This document shows positions 13,301 through 25,056 of a DNA stretch of 64,000 nt, one piece after another. Source of the DNA: Dermanyssus gallinae (Eukaryota; Arthropoda; Arachnida; Mesostigmata; Dermanyssidae); contig QVRM01000305.1 in the NCBI GenBank assembly GCA_003439945.1, forward strand, positions 257,001 to 321,000. The letters run 5' to 3'. The notes under the pieces are model-generated. The model did no database searches. It was not told the origin of the DNA and was given only the letters and a program-made list of their open reading frames with translations. The translations under genes and the position numbers were made by a program. Each line of letters opens with the position of its first letter. Position 1 is the stretch's first letter.

Positions 13301-16300
13301 CTGGTGTGGGAGTGTCTTTTCTTGGATTTATTTCCTCTGCTATCATCTTTCCCTGGCAGTTCATTTTCTTGCATGCGACGGACTTGGCCTGTTGGTCGCT
13401 TTCTAGCAGTGCTTGTTACATTGGCGGTAGGTCGACTGGTCTGGCAGTGCTGGTTGCATTTTGTCCCAGCGGCTCGATTGCGTCGGCCCTGGGTGGTCCT
13501 TTCGGCGAGAACTCGCATGGAATCCGCGCCTCTTGTACTCGCGTTTGGTACTTGGGGCACGCTATTCCGTCCGAGCGATGACCGTCTACCTTCCTTGTAG
13601 AAAAAGCATTATGACTCCGGTGCGATTCAGTTCCGTACTGTATGCCATGGATGCCTTCATCGATGTCATACTCTGAGCACTGACTGCTCTCGTGGAGTCC
13701 ACGGCCTCTCACACTTAAAGCTTATTCATTTCATTTCATTTCCGTTCGGCAGCGCTTGCCTATATTGCTATGGCTTAATGAGCGCGCAGTTCTCTTGTCG
13801 TTCCATCGGCGACGCCTCCACCAGAGCTTACAATGGTTCTGACTAACCCAAACGGGATCTGTGTACCCTGATCCTATCTGGCCTCGTCAGCTTTAATATG
13901 CCGCGCAGGTTCTGCTCGACATTCGTTCGTCCGCTGGAGGCCTTATACCCCATAATGTGGCAGTGACTGCTTCTCTACGTTCGGCCTTCATACACGTCAT
14001 TCCCGAGACGAATAATGCCACCCTCCTTCCGAAGTCTCCTCAAGCCGCAGGATAGAGACTCGATCTCTGCCTTTCGTGAACCCCTAAGCTTAGACCCTTG
14101 TCTCGTCTTGCGGTCCGCATACAAACGTGTGTCCACATGCGCTGGAGGATTTCGGCGGACGTTTTTCCCTCATCGAGTTTTACACTGATAATAGCGCGGC
14201 TTCTCTCCGTCGGGCGGTGCATACCACGTCCGTTTGGCCCATGTGACATGGCCTAGAGCACACCTCTATTGGGCCGTTACCGCCGGTCTCCATGCAGCAC
14301 AGCTCGAGGATGCGGAGGGCTCCGTCACTTTCTTTGCCAGTGTCTCTTACATACATGTCCGTCTATGAAGACATACGAAAAGCAATCCCGTGGATGTTAA
14401 ATCTTGGCTGAGAGTCAGCCCGAAAACTAAGAAGTTCTAACTTAAGAATTAAAGTCGTAGCAGAATTCTACGAAAAGCAAAAACACGCAGAACAAAGATA
14501 AAACTCTAAAATCGTACACAGTAATAATTTTCCTCTAAAGTGTTACAAGAAGTGCTGGTCGAATTTCTATTAAGACTAGCAGATACGATATTTGCATCAG
14601 GTGTCACTAAGCCTGGACAGCGAAAGGCCCCAAATATGAGAATCATGAGAGTTAATTAGCCGAAAACTTGAAATTTATTTTGAGGTTTGAAATTCATCTA
14701 AAATAGCTCGCTCTGATAGCATAGCCTAGGTGGTGCGTCCGTAACTTCGTAGATCGAAAACTAAAAGACGTGATATTATATCTCTGAAATTAACTGAGGC
14801 TGTGTACTTCTAACTTTAGAGTGTTCTAGCTTTCAGAAGAGTAGTACAGGTAGTTCAATAAGTTCTTAGAATGAAAACCAAGAATTTTCCAAATCATGTT
14901 TTTAAATTTATCTTATTCGATATACTCCCCGAGATGCTCAATACACTTTTCCCACCAAGATTTCAGAGCTTTTATACCTCTTAAGTAGAATTCCGCGTCT
15001 TTAGACTGAAAATAGGCATTGACAGCAGCCTTAACCTCTTCATTGCTGAAAAACGCTTTCCACCGAGACTATTCTTCAAATGTTCGAAGAGGAAATAATC
15101 AGAGGGGGCCAGATCTGGAGAATAGGAAGGTTGTTCAATAAGTTCGAACCTCAGTTGGGCCAGTTTTGCCGATGCTTGCCGGGATTTGTGTGCAGGAGCA
15201 TTGTCCTGGTGAAACAGGACAACCTTCTTCTGCAAAGCGGACCGTTTCACGATGAGTTCTTGCTAAAGGCAGTCCAACAGTCTTGCATAATATTCTCCTG
15301 TAATCGTTTTACCGCTCTCAAGGTAGTCGACCAGCATTATTCTACGTTGGTCTTAAAAAACTGTAGCCATCACCTTTCCGGTCAATGCCGTTGTCCGCAC
15401 CCTCTTCGGAGGTCCTTCATCAGGTGCACATCATTGGCAAGATGCTTCTTGGGTCTCGGGAGTGTAGTGATGGACCCAGCTTTCATCGACGGTCATGAAT
15501 CTGCGCCAAAAATCCGACGGATTGTTCGACATCTTGGCCAAATTTCGCTGTGAAGCGAAAACAGGCGCGTTTTTTTGGCCTTGGTTGAGCAAATGCGGCA
15601 GCCATTTTTCTCTGAGCTCTTTCATCTTCAAGTTTTCGTATAGGATAAAATGCACACTACCTAAACTAATTCCTAATGCCTCCGCTATCTCCTTAATGTT
15701 CATTCGCTTATCTGTGCCAACGATGTTTCGCACTTTCTCTATGTTTTCCTCATCAGTTGCCGTTTTTTGGCCTCCTGGACGTAGCTCATTCTCGGTGCTC
15801 CTGCGACCTCTTTTTAACACATTAATCCAGTTGGAAACAGTGGCAAAACATGGCGCAGTGTCACCGTACGTCTCGTCCAACCAAATTTTTACTTGGGTCG
15901 CACTCCAACCTTTGAAATAAAAATGTTTGATAACCACTCGAAACTCTTTTTTCTTCATTTTTAAAAATCACGCCGATACGTTGCACGGGAAAAGCTATCA
16001 AACGAAATCGCAACGGCCAATCACCATAATATTTTGAGTGCTAGCAGTCGAAAGGTTGCAGTTCCTAATAGCGATGGAAGCGCGCCAAAATTCGAATTCT
16101 AAAAAGCTCATTCTAAGAACTTATTGAACTACCTGTATATGATATCACACGAGCGCGACTACTTTCGTAACGGCTCGCTAAGCAGATTCATTGAAATATT
16201 TTGCTATAGGGCTTAGTGAAAATCGACGTATTGCTTTGAATGAACTTGTTACGCGGGCCTGTACTCGCTAACTCGTTTCGTCTTCAGCTTCCATGTAGGC

Positions 16301-17294
16301 TGTCAAAATCAGGACCCGCAGAAGTATCGGCAGGCGCTACAGTTATGCAAACGGGCTGAACAGGAGGCTATAAAGCTTGGTTACGCTCCGAAACTGATCG
16401 ACATCGGTGGAGGCTTTCAGGGCTATCGGGGCGAAGAGGGCAGCTTCCGAAAGGTAGTAGTCCACTCACAGCCTTGCACCATGCCATTAAATTATGAAAG
16501 TCATATTACTCTCTGAAGTTCAAAGCGCATTTCAGCTATCAGGATAACTGTCAGTGTCGATATCATCACCGTCAACACGATTCCCGGCAACTCATATATA
16601 AACAGATATATATATATATATATATATATATCTTTTATACACAGAGGATTCAGGTAATCTCGTCTAAAACTCTGGGGTACAGTTAATCTCGGTGAGAACA
16701 TCATTTTTGCCAATGGAAAGGGCGAGCGGAAATGTTTCATATAGGAGTGAGATGATTTTTAATGCATCTTTCTAAAATGTGATCTCAGGGTGGCTGTTCG
16801 AACATATTTCCACAAAATGCACAATTGTAAAAGCACCAATCACTCAATCGTGAAGAGCCGAGCATATCGGCGCAATTATTTGAGCAAGATTTAGATTAAA
16901 ATGCATACCTTTCTGAGCTTCTACAGGTTTAACTTGATTAACAAAGAAAGCGAACATAACAGCTGCGTGTAAGCACTCATATCCGATACGGCCATCGAGC
17001 GATTTGAGCTACTTTGCAACTACATAAGTCAGCTCTACTAATCTCGCTCGGGTTTTCAATTTTTGTTTTTAATTTTTTTTCTCACAGTCGTGCATTTTGT
17101 AAACTTATGTCGGGACAAACACCCTTGGATCACAACTCAGAAAAATTCATAAAAAAATCGTACCACTTCTAAACGACACATTTCCGCTCTCTTTTTCCAT
17201 TGGCAAATATGGCTTTTCCAAGCTTGACCACTCACCAGTTTTAGGCGACAATATCCGGGCACTCTGTATATATGTATGTATATAATTGCTCATG

Positions 17295-17325
<31 letters not shown>

Positions 17326-20300
17326 AGGTTTATTATTACTGTTGAAATTATATTAACAGTGATTGTGTTCCTGGTGCCCCCCCCCAGATTGCCACAGCCA
17401 TTCGTGAAGAGGCCGATACGCTGTTTCCGCTTGGGGCCGGTTACGAATTGATCTCCGAACCCGGGACGTATATGGTCGGCTCTGCCCTCACTTTAGTGTG
17501 CCGAATTGTTGGAAAAAGAGATTTTAAAGGTATATAACACTCAATGTCATCAATATGTCAGCGATTATTCACGCACGTGCGCGTTCCACAGATGTAAAGA
17601 TACACTCGCCAGCGTCTCACAGGTTCCGTCAAATTGTGCCTCTAATGCAACAAATAGTGCATTAAAATGTATATGCACGTACTGAAATGATGCTTACTGC
17701 AGAGACAACGCATCATACAAATTTGCCACAGGCGACAAGTTCATTTCGTACATTTCAGTGTAACATTGACGGTTAGCTATGGCCAGAAGATTTTCTGCTG
17801 TTATGTATAAAATCGCAACGTGGACTGAGATAAAAGAATAATCTGGATCCCAGTTCCTTAGAAAGTTCCTTAATCGTTCGCTTTTAAGAGTTTAGAAGTG
17901 GGTCAATCGAGTCTGTGGCATAACTGCCTTTCCCCTCATTGCCCCGCCAAACAAAACACTTTTGAAGGTGTCCCATGGAATATTGCGGCATGTTTAATGC
18001 GTTATACTATATTTTGTGTCTATTGAGGCATATTTAATGCTATATACTGGCTAACCATACTGTGGCAATTCGGCTGCTTCGGGTTTTCAGACATGACCCA
18101 CCTGTACGTCAGTGACTCTGTATACATGTCGTTTCTACCGGCACTCTACGGAGACTACTACCTTCGGATACAGCCGCTGCTGGTAAAGAACACAGCTCTA
18201 TGTCTGCATCGATCGCCTATACAGCAGAATGCACCATTCTATGTATATATATATGGCTTCCTAGTTTTAGAAGACTCGGATTTCGCACGTTCCTTTGACT
18301 CTTTACCTAAGAACGAATTGCTTTTCGGCTTCTCCTTGATAAGCAAACCGCATGATTATATTTTTAGAACGTGCTCAGCTAGTGGGTCGCTCCCCCATCC
18401 TTCCAGAAGTTAAACAGAGCCAAACGATCTTGTTATTAAAGGCAGTGCCAATCCCGGCAAATTAAACGTATTATCTCTCTCTTCTGTACCTCTGTCTGCT
18501 CTTTGCGTTAACCACCAATAGTCTTCGACAATTTACGACGACAAATCATCTGGCGAGGGTCTTGTTCCAACGCGTATCTACGGAATGACCTGTGATGGGG
18601 TCGACGTCATTGTGAAGAAGTGGAACCTACCACCCCTAGAGGTCGGCGAGTGGCTCATGTTCTATAACCAAGGCGCGTATACGGAAGCTATTGAAACCAA
18701 TTTCAATATGCTCGAAAGACCCACAAGGTATGTCGAGGGCAAGAGACAAACTGCTTGTGCCAATGTGGGAGACGACTACTGGCTATATAATTAGACCACT
18801 ATAATCAGCGTATGGTACTTTTATTTTTGGAAATGACTATGCCTTCTTTGCGCACATTATGTTGTCACCGTGTTTAATACCTACTGAAGACCTCCCACGT
18901 CCTCATAAATTAGATCTGATGAATGATTTCGCATTACTTCTACAGTGGGATTATTCTGGAGGGCATACGGACAACCATAATATACGCGCACGTAACTGCT
19001 ACGCTTTGCGTGAAAATGCAATAGGAAAATACCAGAACGCGTTGTTTTGCTCTACTATCAGGGGATGTTTCTGTTTAGGTCAACAGACGTTTTAGAAAAC
19101 CAGTCGTAAGAGTACAAAAACAGAGAAATACTTACACTCCCGCCGCCCGCGATTTAATACGCGCGAGCCTTTGACGGGAGTGCCCGCCAGCCCGAATAGA
19201 CAGGCCAGCAGCTCCCCCACCCTCCCCCCTATCGAGGTTCGGAATGGGAGTACCACAGTACTCCACCGTACTGATTAGACGCGTTCACCTCGCGATTCCG
19301 CGTTACACACCAGAATATTGCACGCCCCCCCGAAGGGGAGTTAGACCCACTCCAGCGCAGGGGTTCCCCGCAAATAAAAAATACGGGGCCAGAAGGTCCT
19401 CTCGACCGGTGGTCTGCTTTCATGTGGCCACTTCTCACTCGTTTTGCCTATTAAGCCAAGGCAGCAGGCGTCCCGGACGGTACCACCGGGTGTCACCCGG
19501 GGCATTAACCGTCCAGCCCGGGGGTCCTCGTGCAGCACGGTCCCCCCGTATGGGCAATAGCCTTAACAGCCCTCGAATGGGCCACGACAGGATGACAATA
19601 TAAATTCGTTGCCAACCAATCTCTATCGTATGCCTTGCCCCCCGGTTAGTTGTTAAAACACGGGAGTTTGTACCGTCTGACTAACTTACATAGGGGCCCG
19701 TGAAGGTCCCCGCAGCGCGTGGCAGTCACGCACCAGCGGACCAAGGCCGGTAAGAGAGTCATAGTTACTCCCGAAAAAAGAGTAAATAAAAACCACTACG
19801 AGGAACCATGTGCTTTTGCTGTTTCAGCAGACATTTAAGCCTAATGTATGTAGATTTTATTTACCTATTTGTGTTTATATCTATTTATTTTACAGCGATT
19901 ATTTCAGTCTAATGTATTTAGATTTTATTCACCTATTTGTATTTGTATTCATCTATTTTACAGCGAGCATTTGAGCCTAATGTATTTAGATTTCGTTTAC
20001 TCATGGTTGTATTTATATCTATTTGAATCTAACTATGCAAACTTTAAGAAAGGTCCAACAAAGGCTGCAAAGCAGCTGGTCGTGTTTTGTAGGTTCCTAA
20101 ACGATGTTCCTGTACATTCCAAATTATAGTCGCCCATAGGTAGCCTTGTGTACACCATTAGAACTCACAGAGTTTATTTTTCAGATACTACCGATCGAGC
20201 GACCCAATGGACGTCGATGTGGCCAGGTACCGTTGACACAGCGTTATTATTGGCGGCGTGTTTAACGCACGCGTTGTCGCATTCGCCATGCGCTCTGTAA

Positions 20301-23300
20301 ACCACAGCATTAGATGCACTCGATACTTCTTTAATAGTTAATAATTATAATGTAGTATTAGTAGCAATATTTGCGTGTTTTCAGGAATATTCGCAACTAA
20401 ACAAAGAAAGCACTCTCAGCAGATTATTTCGAATTAGTTTTCCTTCGTCGTCGTTAGAACCTCTTCGTTTGTGAAACCTAAAGTGAAACCTAGTCCTGTC
20501 AGACAAACTTATGACCACACAGTCGAGTTGTTGGGTTTTAGAACCACGTGCTTAAAGCGTTTCTGCAATCCATGCTATATTTTACAGAGCTAGTACGGTT
20601 ACCCTTGTATCGCGGTAGCAGCTTGACATATTCCTGTCCGTGCCAGAGCCAATGGCAAATTCCTACTGTTCTAAGGGCTTTTTTAGCCACCACGCGCTCT
20701 TGCAGACGATGTCTTGCGGTGTCCGACGTCTGATTCTGTATGTGTTTGTACAGCAAACACAGGCAAGTTGATGCCCCTATCATCTCTACTCGTATGTTCC
20801 TATTCCAGCAAAGCTTCCTGAGATCTCCTCTCATCTTGTATGATGGTTTTAATAAATTAAAAGATAACCAAGTGTGGTTTGCGAAAGCGTTTAATAGAGG
20901 CGTTTAATTGAGAGGCTCGCGCGTTGCTGCCACTGCCCCACTAATTATTTCAATGTTCTTGTTTTCCACTTCATTTTAGTTCGGACAGATTAATCGGGCT
21001 CTTATTCAAGATAAGCCTGAGGTGCTTACGTTTAAAACAAACTCGCTTACGTACTCTTACGTAGAGACGTAGCAATGTTTTTGATTGCATCTCTATGATA
21101 AAATACAAATATCACTATTTATGTTCGTGAAGATCAAATGATTATTCAGATTTTGGCGCCATTTCCACCAATTTCTCTACAATGATTAAGGCGATGGACC
21201 CATGTACCGAAGCACACCTCTAAAACGCACGGTTCAATATTTCATAGCGCCACCTTGGTAGCTTCTGTCGTGGTGGAGGAACTATCGCCTAGGAGACGCT
21301 TTAGAGCTCTTCTTGGTGGAAACTTTTAGTAGGCATTCTGTAGCATACCATTCATTCGTCATTGTACTACGTTCTTCCAGTTCGGCCATCGCCACAGTTT
21401 TACTCCTGGAGAAGAAGATGGCGACCGCCACCTTACCATACACTCCTTCAACCTCGTACATAGGACTTCCGTTAGCAGTTTGTATAATTCTGCGGATACG
21501 GTATTAAATTAGTAAGTGGTAGTCAGATGCCTCATATCCTTTAATTGCAAGGGTGTTACTTTTCCACTGTAGCAATTATTGGGAGCACCTCGAGTGCCCG
21601 CAGTATTGCGTTAAACAACGCGGAGAGGTAGGTGTATTTTCTTTTACTGCAGCTTTAGGGCTTTTGCTGCGGCTCCGCTCAGCAGTGTCTCTAGAAGCCT
21701 TTACACGTCCACTAGTATGATCCCTATTCCAGTGTTTGAGACTATTCAGGACGTCATCCTCGTCTTCAGCTGTGTTCTCGCATTCGGGCTTACAAAAGAG
21801 CCTTAACAGTTAAATTGCACTGATCAATGGAGAGAGTGTCCTAGCAGTCCAAATTGACAGACTCGCAGGGGCTCCTCTTCTGAGGGGAACTATCGTGGAC
21901 CAGAAAGCGGCAACCACACTAGTCCCACCCTACGATAAAAATCCGTCACCTTGTGACTCTGCGTTATATCCTAACATATGCACACACCACATTTTCACGT
22001 GGCTAAACCCACATCAGGAAAGGGGGCACCTGCCGTCATGAATCGCAACAGTAGGACGATTCTCCCACAGAGAGGTCTGCTTTCATGTGGAGATTTTAAT
22101 TTCATTACGCCTATCACGCCAAATCAGCAGGCAATCTCACTGATACTTGATATGGGCGGTCCGGAGCATTAGTACAGGAAGCTTCATAAATACATATTTA
22201 TTTATTCACCATAATATTGGTAGCAGTATACATCTAATGTTATGCGAAGTCTACACTGATCCTATATAGTGTGTACGAGATTGTAGTGACGTTGTGTCTA
22301 TTTCGGTGTACACAAGTATATGGTATCTATCAATATCACAAATTCCACAAAATCTACACACACAACCATCGACCTCAAAACACTGTCCACTCAAACACAT
22401 GTGGTGATGGTATCCGTGCCATGTCACTCGACAAATTAGGGCTCGGTTCTTCTGGGCTCCTCTCTTCCATTTGTCCGAGCAAAACGCTGGTCCGTCCGTA
22501 TAGTTATTGGTCGCAAACTTCACGTTGCGTATCTCCCGAAACTCCCTATATACTGTGAGTACGGCTTCACTAAGAGGTAGTCCGTCTAGGGCAAAGTCCT
22601 CTGTAAGGATTCGTTCGCGAGATAGTTCAAGAGCGAATGTAGCAAAGGCGTTTTTGGGTAGACCTAGCACGCGCTTGATATAAAGTGCCTTTAAACGGTC
22701 TAGCCTTTTCAGATCGCTTACAGTTAGAAAAGATGCTATTGCATCGTATAATAGGGACAACTTTTAGCCTAAATATGTTTAGCGCTGTCTTCAAGTCGAT
22801 ATCTCGAAGTTCACCGAGAAGCATGACAGTAGCTGTCGCCTTGGCTAGTATTTTTTCGACATGTCTGCTAAAAGAGAGTCTTGGTGTCAGTGTAACGCCG
22901 AGATAAGAAAAGTCGTTGACAATCTCCAATGCAATGCCATTAATTCTGATGCGGCGGTCGGCTCCGGCGTATGCCTCTCCTCGGCTAAAGCGAAGGACTT
23001 TTGTTTTATCAATGTTGATTGTTAGCCTGTTCTCTTTGCACCAATTAACTGTTATGTTTAGGAAATACTGCAGACGTTCACGCGACTTTGCAAAGATGAC
23101 TATGAAAGCGTGCGCAGCTTTTGCATCGCGTAGAAGATCCGATAGGGTTGCTATGTACATTATAAACAGGAATGGGCCAGCAGGATCTCCTTGGGCCAAT
23201 CCTACCGTTTGCGTCATGGTGTCGCTGGCATAATAATCTCCGTTCTTAACGATGATGGAGTTATAGTGAAGCATGTCCCAGATAAGGTTGTACATTGCTC

Positions 23301-25001
23301 CGCATATTAAAAAATGGCTACGAATGATTTCTAAAAGACGGTCCCTTGGAACAGATTCAAATGCGGTCTTAAAATCTATAAATGCGGTATACGTCGTTTC
23401 TTTACTTTGGCGACGTTGTTGCACATAGTTCAGCAGAAGGTTAATAGATCTTCGGTTGATCTCCCGGTAAGGAATCCGTGTTGCTCAGCGGGTAGCTTTT
23501 CTTTGGCGCTGTTATAGAACCTTGACACTACAAGTGATGTAAGTATTCTGTACAGAGTGCTCGTCAGTGCGATCCCTCTGTAATTTGTCGGGTCAGTAGC
23601 GTCTCCCTTCCGCTTATATATTGGGTTCAAGAAACTCTTCCTCCACTCGTCAGGTATCTTACCTTGACTAAGGCACTTATTAAGAAGACGTGTTAAAACT
23701 GGATATATGGTACTAAGATTTGATTTTAAATGTTCATAAAATATCTGGTCCGGTCCTGCAGATTTATTGTTTTTCTTTGCCTTGATTGCTTGCGTAACTT
23801 CCGCTTCAGTAAAAGGTATAAACTCTCCTGGGTAGTCCATGTCGGGCAGTGTCACCTCCCTCTTTAATAGGTTTGTAAAATGTATTTGCCACTCCTTGTC
23901 GTTAATTAGCGGATTACCTTCTTTGGGTCTCTTGGGTAGGAGCAGCCAAGGTTTCTTTACACTTTTTTTTTAATCAATTGCAGGCGTTGATTTTCTTCGT
24001 AATGGCGCTTCTTGGTCTGCTTCAATTTCCGAAACATCCGCTTCATCTCTGCGAGTTGCCTAAGTCCATACGGGCTCTTGTCGTTATGGCTGCATATCCT
24101 GCGCTTAATTTCGTGACATTCTGCATCAAACCAGGCTTTGTGCGTGTTTGGTTTCGCCAATTGTCTAGCAGTAGCTGATACATGGATTGCCCATCGTATC
24201 GTCTTTTCGGTGGTGTTGATGTCGTCATCGGGCCGGAGCATTAGTAGTCAGTTAGTCCGGATCCAGTCAGTGGCGGTTACCTATCCGTGTTAATATGTCA
24301 TCATAATATCAGCTTCGTTGATCTCTGTTCGCCGTTCCCTTCAACATTTTTCTCGCATAAGGAAGTTCTTTCACCTTTCACACAGTGTATACGACTGTGG
24401 GCAGCTCTATGCATTTTGATTACATGTATTGTATCTCTCAATCAAAAGAACGGTCTCAACGCATAAAGTTGTCTTTTGTTTCTCGCTTTGTGGTGCATAG
24501 AAATGCTATTTCAGAGTCGCGTAGTTGCCACAAAAGGCATCTTAGCAATAGCCATAGCTTAACTTAACTCTACTCATCGCTTAACTCACCACTAGTGTCA
24601 TAACCTTTAAAATTAAAAAAAGTTAATGCCTTAGAGGGGGCTTTTGTTACTATATGAAAAACTTTTTCATAGAGACACCTTACAAAAATAAATTACATCA
24701 ACATGCTATATGATTACAGGTCCTAGTTAAGGACATGCATATTATTTTGCATATTGATTACCCCTTTGTTTTAGAATGCCTGGCTGCTCCTTCAGGCTTT
24801 GGTTCAGCGTTTGTATAGAGAGTTTAGTGACTCACCAGCTTCATAGTTTAAATGTTTAGGTTGCTCTTAGGACCATTAAAGTACTATATATGTAATTTTG
24901 ACACAATCGTTTACTTAACGACTTAGTTTAATTAGTAAGTCTCGCTAGCTAGTTATTTGCGCTACGCTTTCTTTAGAATACCTTACATCATAACATATGC
25001 A

Positions 25002-25056
<55 letters not shown>

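Larger units (their letters stand above)
14847..16135 (-). mobile_element. Mariner transposon, inactive copy (in ODC-like intron 4)
   Basis: Perfect 28-bp terminal inverted repeats at 14847-14874 and 16108-16135 start CAGGTAGTTCAATAAGTTC. TA dinucleotides flank them at 14845-14846 and 16136-16137, the standard Tc1/mariner target. The length of 1289 bp is typical. The transposase is antisense to the host gene. Its N-terminal part (15958-15431) has the two helix-turn-helix regions and the first catalytic Asp in TVDESWVHHY. The C-terminal part (about 15250-14981) has HQDNAPAH and YSPDLAPSDY, with exactly 34 residues between the two Asp (D34D). Stops and a frameshift at about 15270-15430 separate the two parts, so this copy cannot make transposase. 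It ends about 150 bases before ODC-like exon 5. Confidence 0.93.

Noticed and set aside
19244..19603. 119-codon open frame in the GC-rich block
   Set aside because: Open mainly because stop codons are rare in GC-rich DNA; frames on both strands are equally open.
20538..20834. 98-codon minus-strand open frame in ODC-like intron 9
   Set aside because: No motif and no plausible splice partners.
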